From Pseudoalteromonas luteoviolacea NCIMB 1942 (GTDB taxonomy: Bacteria > Pseudomonadota > Gammaproteobacteria > Enterobacterales > Alteromonadaceae), in NCBI RefSeq assembly GCF_001625595.1, contig NZ_AUXT01000171.1, positions 41,114-105,113 on the forward strand: a stretch of DNA of 64,000 nucleotides, written 5' to 3'. Positions 45,822 to 55,773 of this stretch are shown one piece after another. Position numbers and translations under genes: made by a program. Numbering within the stretch: position 1 is the stretch's first letter; every line of letters starts with the position of its first letter. The notes below the pieces were generated by a model. It saw only the letters and a list, made by a program, of their open reading frames with translations. It was not told where the DNA came from and ran no database searches.

Positions 45822-48719
45822 ATGTCAAACGCCAAATCTCTTGAACAATTAGAGCAAAAGCAAGACTTTATTCGTCGCCATATCGGCCCGAATGCCGCAC
45901 AAGTAAGCGAGATGCTTGCTGAGCTTGGAGTATCAAGTGTTGAAGAGCTGATCGGTCAAACGGTACCTGACTCTATTCGTTTAGAAACAGGTCTTAAGAT
46001 TGGTGAAAGCCGTACTGAAGTTGAAACGCTAAGCTACCTAAAATCAGTAGCGGGCCAAAACAAAGTATTCAAATCATACATCGGCCAAGGTTATCACCCT
46101 ACACACGTACCTAACGTAATTTTACGTAACGTGTTAGAAAACCCAGGTTGGTACACAGCGTATACGCCTTACCAGCCAGAGATCGCACAAGGGCGTTTGG
46201 AGTCACTTCTTAACTTCCAAACTTTAACTATGGATGTAACGGGCCTAGATTTGGCAAGTGCATCTTTGCTTGATGAGTCTACCGCAGCAGCTGAGGCGAT
46301 GGCCCTAGCTAAGCGTGTAGCAAAAGCGAAAAAAGCAAATATCTTCTTCATTGCAGATGACGTACACACACAAACCATTGACGTAGTAAGCACACGTGCT
46401 GAACAGTTTGGTTTTGAGGTTGTGGTTGCACCTGCGAGCGACGTGGTAAATCACGAGATCTTCGGTGCACTATTCCAGTACCCGTCAACATCTGGTGAAG
46501 TGGTTGATGTAACTGATCTAATCGCACAAGTACAAGACAAAAAAGCGATTGCGTGTGTTGCAGCAGACATAATGAGCTTAATGCTATTAAAAGCACCGGG
46601 CAAACTAGGCGCAGACGTGGTACTTGGTTCTGCACAGCGCTTTGGTGTACCTATGGGCTACGGAGGTCCACACGCGGCATTCTTCGCAACACGCGATAAG
46701 TACAAGCGTTCACTTCCGGGTCGTATTATCGGTGTTTCTAAAGACCGTTTAGGTAACGACGCACTACGTATGGCGATGCAAACGCGTGAGCAGCACATCC
46801 GCCGTGAAAAAGCGAACTCAAACATTTGTACAGCGCAGGTACTGCTAGCTAACATGGCAGCATTCTACGCGGTGTACCACGGTCCTCAGGGCCTTAAGAC
46901 AATTGCACAGCGCATCAACCGCTTTGCAAGTATCTTGGCAACAGGCCTTAAATCTAAAGGCGTTGCACTGAAGCACGACTCTTGGTTCGATACCATCACT
47001 GTTGTGGCTGAAGAAGCAGACAAAAATATGGTTGTTGGCCGTGCAGTTGCAAACGAAGTGAACTTTGCAATCAGCCACTCTGGCGAGTATTCAATCGCAC
47101 TAAACGAAACAACAACACGTGCAGACATCGCTGAGCTATTCGACATCATCCTAGGTGAAGGCCATGGCCTTGATGTGGCTGCGATTGACTCTGAAGTTGC
47201 AGCAAACGACATCACAGGTATTCCAGCAAGTGTGGTACGTGATGACGAGATCCTAACTCATCCAAACTTTAATGAGTATCACAGCGAAACTGAAATGCTG
47301 CGTTACATCAAGCGTTTAGAGAACAAAGATTTGGCATTGAACCACTCAATGATTTCTTTGGGCTCTTGTACTATGAAGCTAAACGCGACAGCGGAGATGA
47401 TCCCAGTAACCTGGCCTGAATTCGCTGAGCTTCACCCATTCTGTCCACTTGAGCAAGCGCAAGGTTATCAAACCATGATGACTGAGCTGCACGACTGGCT
47501 TGTAAATATTACAGGCTACGACGCAGTATCACTACAGCCAAACTCAGGTGCACAAGGCGAATACGCAGGTCTTATCGCGATTCGTAAATACCATGAATCA
47601 CGTGGCGAAGGTCACCGTAACGTTTGCTTGATCCCAAGCTCTGCACACGGTACTAACCCTGCGTCTGCACAAATGGCAAGCATGAAAGTTGTGGTTGTTG
47701 GCTGTGATGACCAAGGTAACATCGACCTTGACGACTTACGCGCGAAAGCAGAAGAAGTGTCTGAGAACCTATCTTGTATCATGGTTACTTACCCGTCTAC
47801 ACACGGTGTATACGAAGAGACTATCCGTGAAGTATGTGACGTTGTTCACCAGCACGGCGGTCAAGTATACATGGACGGCGCAAACATGAACGCGCAAGTA
47901 GGTGTAACAAGCCCTGGCTTCATCGGCTCTGACGTATCGCACTTAAATCTACACAAAACGTTCTGTATCCCACATGGCGGTGGCGGTCCAGGTGTTGGTC
48001 CAATCGGTGTTAAATCGCACCTTGCGCCATTTATGCCTAACCACAGCATCATCAATGTTGCGGGCACCACAGAAGGTAACGGTGCAGTATCAGCTGCACC
48101 TTATGGTTCAGCGGCTATTCTACCTATTTCATGGGCATACATTGCGATGATGGGCAGCGAAGGTCTTAAGCAAGCGACTGAAATTGCAATCGTAAACGCT
48201 AACTACCTAACGGCTAAACTAGCGGATCACTACCCAGTGTTATATCGCGGCCGCAATGACCGTGTTGCGCACGAGTGTATTGTTGACTTACGTCCACTGA
48301 AAGAAGCGACAGGCATCACTGAAATGGACGTTGCTAAGCGTCTACAAGACTACGGTTTCCACTCACCAACAATGTCGTTCCCTGTGGCGGGCACACTGAT
48401 GGTTGAGCCTACTGAGTCTGAGTCTAAAGTAGAAATCGACCGCTTTATCGAAGCTATGGTTTCTATTAAAGGTGAAATCGACAAGATTGCATCAGGTGAG
48501 TGGTCTATCGAAGACAACCCACTTGTATTTGCGCCGCACACCCAAGCTGACGTACTAAGCAACGACTGGAACCGTGCATATGACCGCCTCGCAGCTGCAT
48601 TCCCAGTACCTGCTGTAGCAAAAGACAAGTTCTGGCCAACGGTAACGCGTATCGATGACGTATACGGTGACCGTAACCTGATCTGTTCATGTCCAGCTGT
48701 TGAGACATATGCAGAGTAA
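45822..48719 (+). CDS. gcvP: Glycine dehydrogenase (decarboxylating), P protein
   Basis: PLP enzyme that decarboxylates glycine and transfers the aminomethyl group to H protein. The 965 residues (E. coli 957) combine the two halves of the homodimeric type. The PLP lysine is Lys712 in [18 protein letters not shown]. Other family blocks are [23 protein letters not shown], and [11 protein letters not shown] ribosome site (aggaat) precedes the ATG. A terminator closes the unit. Confidence 0.98.
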   Translation: MSNAKSLEQLEQKQDFIRRHIGPNAAQVSEMLAELGVSSVEELIGQTVPDSIRLETGLKIGESRTEVETLSYLKSVAGQNKVFKSYIGQGYHPTHVPNVILRNVLENPGWYTAYTPYQPEIAQGRLESLLNFQTLTMDVTGLDLASASLLDESTAAAEAMALAKRVAKAKKANIFFIADDVHTQTIDVVSTRAEQFGFEVVVAPASDVVNHEIFGALFQYPSTSGEVVDVTDLIAQVQDKKAIACVAADIMSLMLLKAPGKLGADVVLGSAQRFGVPMGYGGPHAAFFATRDKYKRSLPGRIIGVSKDRLGNDALRMAMQTREQHIRREKANSNICTAQVLLANMAAFYAVYHGPQGLKTIAQRINRFASILATGLKSKGVALKHDSWFDTITVVAEEADKNMVVGRAVANEVNFAISHSGEYSIALNETTTRADIAELFDIILGEGHGLDVAAIDSEVAANDITGIPASVVRDDEILTHPNFNEYHSETEMLRYIKRLENKDLALNHSMISLGSCTMKLNATAEMIPVTWPEFAELHPFCPLEQAQGYQTMMTELHDWLVNITGYDAVSLQPNSGAQGEYAGLIAIRKYHESRGEGHRNVCLIPSSAHGTNPASAQMASMKVVVVGCDDQGNIDLDDLRAKAEEVSENLSCIMVTYPSTHGVYEETIREVCDVVHQHGGQVYMDGANMNAQVGVTSPGFIGSDVSHLNLHKTFCIPHGGGGPGVGPIGVKSHLAPFMPNHSIINVAGTTEGNGAVSAAPYGSAAILPISWAYIAMMGSEGLKQATEIAIVNANYLTAKLADHYPVLYRGRNDRVAHECIVDLRPLKEATGITEMDVAKRLQDYGFHSPTMSFPVAGTLMVEPTESESKVEIDRFIEAMVSIKGEIDKIASGEWSIEDNPLVFAPHTQADVLSNDWNRAYDRLAAAFPVPAVAKDKFWPTVTRIDDVYGDRNLICSCPAVETYAE

Positions 48720-48767
48720 TTGATATCTGATTGTCGGGAGAAATCCTGACATGGATTTTGATTTGAA

Positions 48768-48798
48768 AGCCGCCTTACGAGATTAAGGCGGTTTTTTT
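48768..48798 (+). terminator. Terminator of gcvP
   Basis: An 8-bp stem (CCGCCTTA/TAAGGCGG, loop cgagat) and a run of seven T bases, 51 bases after the gcvP stop. Confidence 0.92.
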
Positions 48799-48950
48799 GT
48801 GGGTGGGGATTGGGGTTTCAGTTGTGACCTTACCCTCGTCACCCAGAGGGAGGTCTAAGAGCATGTTGCTCTTCCGGACGGAGGTTAGGAGCTATTTTTC
48901 TGAGCTGTCAGTATAAATTTTATCCTAGTTAATTATTTAATCGTTTCCAT

Positions 48951-50474
48951 TTAGTTTTCACTTAGTTTTTTGTTCCATTCATCGGCTAATTCAATTAGCG
49001 GCTTCAAGATAGAGTTCTGCGTATTCTTGGTTAAGATATTATCTCGACTAACATCAGAGAGCACCATTCCCATTATTCGTTTCGAACGTTGGTGCTCTAA
49101 TTCCAGAAGCTTTTCCAGTTGAATGGAATAGGATTGATACGTTTGAGGCTCTTGTTGCTGCATCCTTTGTATTTGACTTACAGACTGCTCTTTCGCTTTA
49201 AGAAGCATGTCCCCAGCTTCGTTGAGTAATGTTTTATAGTACTCGATATGCTCTTCTATATTGGCTGGGCCTATTATATTCGCCTTTTGGAGTGCCGAGG
49301 AATAGTTGAAGCAGGATTGGTTCGTCATGGCTTTTTTTATCAGGGTTGGGATGCCTGTACCACGAATAAACCTATACAAATTGAGCCCTGCACCTTTGAA
49401 AAACCCACCAGTATATTTGGCAACCATTAGAGACTGAATGAGTCCATCAATGGTTCTTAGGTCAGTTATGGCATACTTTTTCTCTAATTTCGGCAACCCC
49501 ATAGATTCAATAACTTTGACCTGTATATATTCGCTGACCAGAGTATTGTTATGATTGCTTATACTATCTTCGTTGAGTTTATTGAATATAAAATCAACAC
49601 CTTCCGCCTCTCTGGCGTTAAAATTACCTTCAATAACGCTATTAGTCCAGCCCTGTAAATGAGACGAAAGGTTATCAGCAACTTGACTGGAGTTTGCCGG
49701 CTCAAATAATTTCTCAACTTCTTCGGTACCCGGAATAATTGTTTTTACCACCCGGGTTACTAACTCGATGAGAGGTTTACTGTCCTTGGTTTCAACCATG
49801 GTATAAAACTCGAATGAATTTCGACAGAAAACACTCAATACTAGGTTGTTTATCACACGCATATACTTGATGATAGCCGTCCCCGCACTGATACTAGGTG
49901 CCCTAATAAGCTCTAACATGCTTTGTGTGTCATATGGCTCCTTGATCCAGGTATTTTTTAGCATTTGAGCCAGAATGGTTTTGTCTGATTGATCTTTATT
50001 GTTCCACCAAGGCAGCAGGTACTCCGAGGTTTGGATGGCATTGATCAAATCGTTGTATTGCTTGTCGTCGCAGCGGTTTAAATATACGATTTTATCGACA
50101 TTGGCATTCATTGAACCCAATATATTTCCGACAGCGTAAACTGGTAATTCTAGGGCTGTCCCGTCTTGGGTTTGATTGTGGTTTAATACCGGCTGCCAGT
50201 TTTTGGATTTTTGTTCATAGCATTGTTTAATCAGCGACAACATCGCGCTATAGCGAAGGCTATAAATATTGTTGGCGCGTTGCCAATCTTGCAATCCGTT
50301 TTTTTGCGCTAAGCTTTCTACTATAAAATCACTGAGTTTGTTATTGGTATCGACACTTACAATTTTGTCTACATGAGTACCTGTTTCATAGTAGCGGGTG
50401 AATACTCCATTGTTGCTTTTTGCCCAAGCTGCGAGGCGTTTTTTAATTATGTCGTCGGCGATAAATGTGCTCAT
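48951..50474 (-). CDS. Unrecognised 507-residue protein (third gene of orphan cassette)
   Basis: I do not recognise this family. It begins MSTFIADDIIKKRLAAWAKS and has no signal peptide or clear membrane helix. It is largely helical by eye, with a coiled-coil-like C-terminal third (about 420-500) around SQIQRMQQQEPQTY and LELEHQRSKRIMGM. A hydrophobic Gly-rich stretch, YTGGFFKGAGLNLYRFIRG, lies near 355-375. GGGAG sits about ten bases upstream of the ATG. It is last of three minus-strand genes following gcvP and is separated from the second by 441 bases with a probable terminator, so it may have its own promoter. Confidence 0.72.
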   Translation of the reverse strand: MSTFIADDIIKKRLAAWAKSNNGVFTRYYETGTHVDKIVSVDTNNKLSDFIVESLAQKNGLQDWQRANNIYSLRYSAMLSLIKQCYEQKSKNWQPVLNHNQTQDGTALELPVYAVGNILGSMNANVDKIVYLNRCDDKQYNDLINAIQTSEYLLPWWNNKDQSDKTILAQMLKNTWIKEPYDTQSMLELIRAPSISAGTAIIKYMRVINNLVLSVFCRNSFEFYTMVETKDSKPLIELVTRVVKTIIPGTEEVEKLFEPANSSQVADNLSSHLQGWTNSVIEGNFNAREAEGVDFIFNKLNEDSISNHNNTLVSEYIQVKVIESMGLPKLEKKYAITDLRTIDGLIQSLMVAKYTGGFFKGAGLNLYRFIRGTGIPTLIKKAMTNQSCFNYSSALQKANIIGPANIEEHIEYYKTLLNEAGDMLLKAKEQSVSQIQRMQQQEPQTYQSYSIQLEKLLELEHQRSKRIMGMVLSDVSRDNILTKNTQNSILKPLIELADEWNKKLSEN

Positions 50475-50915
50475 TGACTAAATACTCCCATTGCTGTTGA
50501 TACTAAATTGTTGCTTAGTCTTGGAATTTATCGTTTATCAAGCAGGAAAACTCGGTGGAATCGCTTTATCTCCTTGTCTATTTTTATGCCCTTGCCTACA
50601 GTAGTGTTATAAAGGTTAACGTGGTTTTTGCCGAGTGATTAGGGGAGTAATAGCTTTAATTGCACATTTAATTTTCGATGAGTGCCAACGCAACCTTTCA
50701 ACTTTCTTAAAGCGTGATTTACAACACCATTATGCCTCATATTGAATGCATTCACAGGAGAAAGGTATAAACGCCCCGTTCATTGGTTTACCGGATGAGC
50801 AAAGGCTGATTCGTTTTCAAAACAGAAAGAATGGGGCATGTCAAAACGAGCTTTAACTTCGGCTCCTAAGTTAAAGCTTTAAAATCAAATTCTGCTTGTA
50901 AGCCTACCTCCTAAA
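50475..50915 (-). other. Intergenic spacer with hairpin, between cassette genes 2 and 3
   Basis: No gene is supported. A perfect 11-bp stem (AGCTTTAACTT at 50849-50859, AAGTTAAAGCT at 50868-50878, loop 8) lies 38 bases after the second gene; on the minus strand it is followed by cgtttt, so it is a likely terminator. A looser 9-bp inverted repeat, gccccgttc with gaatggggc, lies at about 50773-50837. The rest must hold the promoter of the 507-residue gene. Confidence 0.5.
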
Positions 50916-51704
50916 TCAACGAGGGATGCTAAAACACAGGCAATTGTTGTTAGCACCGAGGTTGATACCATTGATAACATTATTTCCCAACACAATATGA
51001 TCATTGCCGATAGAAACAAAGTGCACGAACTTATTGTCAACATTGGTGATTGACTGATTGATGCTCTGGGCTAATGCCATATTTGCATTCACTCGCGATG
51101 CCAGCAAGCTGTTGGTGTAATTTACGACTGCTAGGGTTCTGGCATGCATGCCTTGGTTAAGAGTCATCCCCAACGCTTGCAAACTATTACGTACATTTTG
51201 CGTCCACGGTTGATGGATATCTTGAAAATATTGGTTACTTTGATTGATTAGGTTCCCGGCACGACCAATGTCAATATGGTTCATCACTGGCAATTGCATC
51301 AATTCACTTAATCGGTCGAAGCAGGCATAACCCACAGGCTCCCAACCAAAAACATCACTATTTCGAGCCAAGTTTAGCTCTGTAAGATTGGGCACTACTG
51401 CTTGGAGTTGTTGTTGAGTCATATTGATAGCTGCATCTGTGTTTGCAGTCTCAACGTGAAGACTCAATTGACTACGAGTTAAACCTGCTGAGCAATAGGG
51501 TGTAAGGTAGCCATCGAGAATTTTTCCAGCTAGGCCATTGCACAAATCCAGACCGGCACCAGCACCACCACCTGGCGCGTGAGCATCACCACAAACAAAA
51601 ATGATTTTTGCCGGTTGCGCCACTCCTTGAGCATTGAGTATGGTATTGAGATCGTTGGTTATTGCATCGAGGTTTTGTCCCGGGTTAATCTCATGAACGG
51701 GCAT
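50916..51704 (-). CDS. Protein with two GX2H motifs, TIKI/TraB-like (second gene of orphan cassette)
   Basis: A 262-residue protein without signal peptide. Two GX2H motifs stand at opposite ends: GDAH (residues 39-42) after the strand KIIFVC, and GNDH (233-236) after the strand KFVHFVSI. The TIKI/TraB/EreA/ChaN superfamily is defined by such a pair of GX2H motifs, and the helix before the second motif has the expected Arg and Met (SRVNANMALAQSI). The link is my inference; overall similarity is weak. Cys residues are also present in DLCNGL and NCLCF. A strong AGGAGAAAG precedes the ATG. It is 118 bases after the 452-residue gene. Confidence 0.7.
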   Translation of the reverse strand: MPVHEINPGQNLDAITNDLNTILNAQGVAQPAKIIFVCGDAHAPGGGAGAGLDLCNGLAGKILDGYLTPYCSAGLTRSQLSLHVETANTDAAINMTQQQLQAVVPNLTELNLARNSDVFGWEPVGYACFDRLSELMQLPVMNHIDIGRAGNLINQSNQYFQDIHQPWTQNVRNSLQALGMTLNQGMHARTLAVVNYTNSLLASRVNANMALAQSINQSITNVDNKFVHFVSIGNDHIVLGNNVINGINLGANNNCLCFSIPR

Positions 51705-51822
51705 TTCTTTCTCCTAGATTGTCGCTGTCACTTTTCTACTTAGGTTTTAGGGTAAGGCGATCAGAGCGTTACAACTAGGAACATCTAATGAAAGATAAGG
51801 GCTTTTTTATTTCTCAGAAGCT

Positions 51823-53181
51823 TTAATATTCTTCCCACTTAATTTCACCTACATCGAATGTGGGGAGTATTTGATTTTCATTATTGTCGACATTGCTATC
51901 GGTGTATTGAACATCAATACTGCTTAACATGTCTTGATAACTTCCCTGAGTATTCATATTTTTCTTGGAAATCTGCATATTGCTTAGGGCTTCCTGAATA
52001 TTTGTTTGTTTTGAGTCGTCAATTTCGTTTTCGTCCAGATCACAATCATCAAAACCAATTTGAACACTCTGCTGAGTTTGTATTTCTTTGCTATCGGATG
52101 GGGCGATATCTTCATTGATAGGCTCTTCCGGCAAAGTCACGATAATATGATATTCAATATCTTCTTTTTGATTGAATATTGTGTTTGAAAGTGGTGGTTT
52201 AGGCTTTTGGGTTGCCTTTTTCTTTTTGGGTAAAGACAAGCTCTTTAAAGGCTGGCTATCCATATTGCTTATCAAAAAGCGCTTAGCAACTTTATCAATA
52301 CCAAATAAGTTTAATTCCTCATCTAGTCTAGACTTGCATTCGATCTTCAATTTTCTCAATTCTTTAGCAGCATCTTGTAAAGCCATGTCATGCAAACGTG
52401 GATCTGTCACATTGCGCCTGACTTTTTTGCTCAGGGCTTCCCGTACGTCGTTGGCATTGTAATAATCAAAATATTCCTTATGCCTCGGGATGTTACCGAA
52501 AAAGCATAAAAAAATGCGGTAGTGAGGAAAACTAACATCCGCAGCAATAGTTTTAGCAGTTTGAGTATTGCCTTGTATTGCTTGCAGAATCGCGACATCT
52601 AATTCAGTGTTAGTAGGTAATAGGTAGTTTTTTTGTCTTGCTAACCAATTGTTCTTAACCATGGTGCACTGCATAAAATTATCGAATGCTTCTTCCTTTT
52701 CTTGAGCTAAGCGGGCCCTAATCAAGCTTAAGCGAAATTCCATATCTCTTTCAATTTCAGCTGCGATTTTTGCTTTGTGTTCTTTATCTGAAAAAAGTTC
52801 ACCTAGACGAAAGCATGCATTGACCAGCAAATAGGTTATTCCTATCGGCCCTGTACCCAGAAAAAGCGCTGCTGTGATCACATCACAACCCGAATTGAAT
52901 ACAAACTTGGTTGCTTTGTCCGCTTCTAATTTATTTAAAAGCTCATTACCAGCCAATTGGAAAACACCCATGCCATAATGAGGTTGAAGTGCGTAACTAT
53001 GCATAGTAGTACTAGCGGTTGCGTTAACTATTTCCCCCGGATTGATCCCCAAGCCACCTTGTTTAGTTGGCGTTGTAACAAAGCCATACATGACTGAGCC
53101 ATAGTCGACATATGAACCATAGGTGTCGCTCTTATTGGCATAAACAAGCTTGCCGCTCTCAAATGCATAATTACTATTCAT
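51823..53181 (-). CDS. Unrecognised 452-residue protein (first gene of orphan cassette)
   Basis: I do not recognise this family. The N-terminal 80 residues are rich in Gly, Tyr and Ser (YGSYVDYGSVMYGF). A hydrophobic stretch, DVITAALFLGTGPIGITYLL, at about 98-120 could enter a membrane. A charged helical part follows (KIAAEIERDMEFRL), and after residue 310 come a Lys/Pro-rich linker (KKKKATQKPKPP) and an acidic tail ending EIKWEEY. The layout of pore-like helix, coiled coil and disordered tail recalls effectors or structural proteins, but this is speculation. No strong ribosome site. Confidence 0.72.
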   Translation of the reverse strand: MNSNYAFESGKLVYANKSDTYGSYVDYGSVMYGFVTTPTKQGGLGINPGEIVNATASTTMHSYALQPHYGMGVFQLAGNELLNKLEADKATKFVFNSGCDVITAALFLGTGPIGITYLLVNACFRLGELFSDKEHKAKIAAEIERDMEFRLSLIRARLAQEKEEAFDNFMQCTMVKNNWLARQKNYLLPTNTELDVAILQAIQGNTQTAKTIAADVSFPHYRIFLCFFGNIPRHKEYFDYYNANDVREALSKKVRRNVTDPRLHDMALQDAAKELRKLKIECKSRLDEELNLFGIDKVAKRFLISNMDSQPLKSLSLPKKKKATQKPKPPLSNTIFNQKEDIEYHIIVTLPEEPINEDIAPSDSKEIQTQQSVQIGFDDCDLDENEIDDSKQTNIQEALSNMQISKKNMNTQGSYQDMLSSIDVQYTDSNVDNNENQILPTFDVGEIKWEEY

Positions 53182-53416
53182 GGTTTTACACTCAAAATAT
53201 CACGTTAGAACTTATCGGGTGTATAGGTTAGATCATGTCTCAATATTTAAACTCGGGATAAATAGCTGATTAATAGTTGTTTAGTGATTAATAAGATATT
53301 TATTTAACTAGCAGGAGCAGATTCATTTGATCTTGGTTTTTAAATTTAACCAATCTTGCAGCTGGTACGATGAGTTGTTACTCTCAAAATAAATAACCAT
53401 AATGTGAGGTAACATC

Positions 53417-53599
53417 ATGCAGCAGTTTTTCGAAAAGTTTGTAATTAATACAAAAATTAATGTGGTATGGGGCGAAATGGATGCATTGGGGCATGTGAAT
53501 AATGTGTCGTATTTTCGCTATTTCGAAACTGCGCGGATTGATTTTTTGAAACAAACAGGCTTACTTTCTAATCAAAGGGGCCAGAGTCATTTGATATGA
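53417..53599 (+). pseudogene. Truncated copy of the thioesterase gene
   Basis: The first 51 codons match the intact thioesterase at 53801 almost residue for residue (MQQFFEKFVINTKINVVWGE against MQEFFEKFAINTKINVVWGE). The match ends at TGLLS, where the REP-like element begins; the frame then runs nine codons into the repeat and stops. The hot-dog fold cannot form from this piece, so it is a pseudogene. Confidence 0.9.
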
Positions 53600-53699
53600 G
53601 TTTTAAATAATCTGTAGTCCTCGTAATAGTCTTCGAATTTGTTTGTGGGAGGAATACAATGCATCATATGAAAAATCATTTACTCTGACCCCATTGATT
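53570..53699. repeat. REP/MITE-like element 1
   Basis: A 130-bp element bounded by imperfect inverted ends: aatcaaaggggccagagtc on the left and actctgaccccattgatt on the right. It interrupts the first thioesterase copy. The interior is AT-rich and encodes nothing evident. Confidence 0.8.
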
Positions 53700-53800
53700 C
53701 CCCTATTTGTGTAAGCGGCTCATTTCACCTTGACCAATCTTGCAGCTGGTACGATGAGTTGTTACTCTCAAAATAAATAACCATAATTTGAGGTAACGTC

Positions 53801-54226
53801 ATGCAGGAGTTTTTCGAAAAATTTGCAATTAACACAAAAATTAATGTTGTTTGGGGAGAAATGGATGCGTTGGGGCATGTGAATAATGTGTCTTACTTCC
53901 GTTATTTTGAAACCGCGCGGATAGATTTTTTAAAGCAAACCGGTTTGCTCTCTATTTTATCTGAGCCCAGCCATAGCCCTGTGCTACGTGATACTTATGC
54001 GCAATATAAACGACCAATCACTTTTCCTGACATCCTGTATATTGGAACATATATTACTGACATCAAAGAAGACAGATTTACTATGCGCTACGAGGCATTG
54101 AGTGAAACACAACAAGCAATATGCACAACGGGATACGCAACTGTGGTGATGTTTAATATGAAAACAGGACAAAAAGCGGCCATTCCAGGCGATATGTTGG
54201 CTACCCTTAAGCAATACGAGATTTAA
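53801..54226 (+). CDS. Acyl-CoA thioesterase, hot-dog fold (YbgC/FadM-like)
   Basis: A 141-residue thioesterase of the 4-hydroxybenzoyl-CoA thioesterase type. The signature WGEMDALGHVNNVSYFRYFE carries the catalytic Asp, followed by the helix ARIDFLKQTGLL and strands with RDTYAQYKRPITFPD. It hydrolyses acyl-CoA; the chain length is unknown. The stop codon is inside the left end of REP-like element 2. A truncated twin lies 384 bases upstream. Confidence 0.9.
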   Translation: MQEFFEKFAINTKINVVWGEMDALGHVNNVSYFRYFETARIDFLKQTGLLSILSEPSHSPVLRDTYAQYKRPITFPDILYIGTYITDIKEDRFTMRYEALSETQQAICTTGYATVVMFNMKTGQKAAIPGDMLATLKQYEI

Positions 54227-54390
54227 ATCAATGGGGTCAAATCAATAGGGTTGGAGTTATTTGATCCCCGCAAATCTTATTTGTTTGGTCGTTCATATAT
54301 AAAATGTCATTGAGTATGTAGATCCAAAACCGGATTGAGACCATAAGCTTAAATCAGATTAGCCATCAGTGACTCTGACCCTATTGAAAT
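54226..54390. repeat. REP/MITE-like element 2
   Basis: A 165-bp element beginning aatcaatggggtcaaatcaa and ending gactctgaccctattgaaat. Its left end overlaps the last base of the thioesterase stop codon. The remaining 125 bases to the CHAT-like gene show nothing recognisable. Confidence 0.75.
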
Positions 54391-54515
54391 TAAGACACAT
54401 TTACACACAAAATTCTTGGTGATACTAACTTGTGTTCAAGTAGTTAATGCGGGTACATTGTGTTTTTACGTATTTCCATTGGAATAGAACTCGCACTGGG
54501 GGATTTAGGGACGGT

Positions 54516-55505
54516 ATGAAAATTAGCTTACTGTTTATTTTTTTGTGCTCTTTGCTCGTTATAAAATCAGCGGTAGGTTCAGAGCATAAAACGCTTTATT
54601 TATCGTTAGATACTTCTAATAAACATGTGCTTGTAAAAGCAACCTTAGGTAACCGTGTTATTCGCTACTCACTTGATGAGCTATCGCAACAAACACGATC
54701 TAATTTCGATTCGGTGTTGATGAAACTCAATAGCTGGGAGCTTGATAAGGCTTTTTTGAAGCAAGCTATCGGTCGCTATGAGTCAACGCTGCTTACGCCT
54801 ATTGCCTCTCTGCTTGATAAAGCGACGCATATTCACTTTGTCTTAGATAAAGGCAGTTTTGATTTTGCATTAGATCTTATCTCGTACAAAGGGCAGCCAT
54901 TGTTCCTGCAGTACCCTGTGTCATTTAGTTATAAACCCGTAAAAGTGGCTCATGAATACCGCTTTGATGAACAAGGTAATGGCCTGATCGTTAAAGATAA
55001 AACCACTGATCCTGAAAATGCCTCGTTACTGATATCTGAAATATTATCCAATACTAAGTATTATGAGATGGAGGATATGAAAAAAGAACAACTGACTAGC
55101 AAGGGTGGACTAGATATTGCGTTGTTGAGTTTGCATGGTATTGCAGATGAACGTGAAGCTTTTATGCAATTAAATGATGAACAAATACGTGCAGTTGATT
55201 TGCAAAACCTTAATAGCAAGCTGCTTTATTTAGATTCCTGTCAAATGGGGTCATCATATTCATTTTCAGCAAAGTTGGCACAAAGTAGCACACAATTTAT
55301 TGTGGCACCGTTATTTGATAACGAGGCCGGAGGCTCTTCATCACTTACAATTAAGTCTTTTTTTACCAAGTTGAGCCAGAATATTTCGCCGGGAAAAGCC
55401 TTATATTTGACAAGAAAAGCACTTTTTAATCGATTCAGTAAGGCTGAAAACTTTACCTCAGCAATTTGGAAGGCTTATCCCTTTCGCGTAATACAAGTTC
55501 GTTAA
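54516..55505 (+). CDS. Exported CHAT-like (caspase-fold) protein
   Basis: A 329-residue protein with an N-terminal signal peptide (MKISLLFIFLCSLLVIKSAV), hence periplasmic or surface. I start at the ATG at 54516, which follows aggg; an ATG at 54447 would add 23 residues ahead of the signal. The C-terminal 150 residues follow the CHAT protease pattern: LLSLHGIADE with His207, then LLYLDSCQMGSSYSF with Cys242 after a hydrophobic strand, then QFIVAPLFDNEAGGSS and GKALYLTRKAL. The His-Cys spacing suits the caspase/CHAT dyad. No TPR domain or adjacent target is seen. Activity is inferred. Confidence 0.65.
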   Translation: MKISLLFIFLCSLLVIKSAVGSEHKTLYLSLDTSNKHVLVKATLGNRVIRYSLDELSQQTRSNFDSVLMKLNSWELDKAFLKQAIGRYESTLLTPIASLLDKATHIHFVLDKGSFDFALDLISYKGQPLFLQYPVSFSYKPVKVAHEYRFDEQGNGLIVKDKTTDPENASLLISEILSNTKYYEMEDMKKEQLTSKGGLDIALLSLHGIADEREAFMQLNDEQIRAVDLQNLNSKLLYLDSCQMGSSYSFSAKLAQSSTQFIVAPLFDNEAGGSSSLTIKSFFTKLSQNISPGKALYLTRKALFNRFSKAENFTSAIWKAYPFRVIQVR

Positions 55506-55580
55506 AGCACAAATTCGCTAGAGTAAGGGAGCAAGTCGGTATTGTACAACCGTTCCGATAAGCTATCTTTAGCAAAGGAA

Positions 55581-55699
55581 AATCAAAGGGGTCAGAGTTA
55601 TTTTATCTCATTTTTAATTAATCTGGACCCTTATTAGGGGTAGGGAATTGATAGTGGAAAAAGTGTAATGCAAAATCATTGACTCAGACCCCATTGATC
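55581..55699. repeat. REP/MITE-like element 3
   Basis: A 119-bp element with ends aatcaaaggggtcagagtta and gactcagaccccattgatc, in the 268-base gap between the CHAT-like and desaturase genes. Confidence 0.8.
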
Positions 55700-55773
55700 C
55701 AAGCTAAATTCCCTCAAATTCATCACTCCTTTGCGGTATGATCCTGATATCAAATCAGTGAGCACAGCTATCA

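Larger units (their letters stand above)
53349..53953 (+). repeat. Tandem duplication of thioesterase promoter and 5' end (offset 384 bp)
   Basis: Bases 53349-53569 and 53733-53953 are near-identical copies that both begin accaatcttgcagctggtac and cover the promoter region, ribosome site (tgaggtaac) and first 50 or so codons of an acyl-CoA thioesterase. Copy 2 continues into a whole gene; copy 1 stops exactly at a REP-like element. Differences between copies are few and mostly silent, so the duplication is fairly recent. Confidence 0.9.

Noticed and set aside
50765..50880. attC-like integron recombination site
   Set aside because: The region has imperfect inverted arms (gccccgttc/gaatggggc), but the GTTRRRY/RYYYAAC core sites are absent; the nearer 11-bp stem is explained as a terminator.
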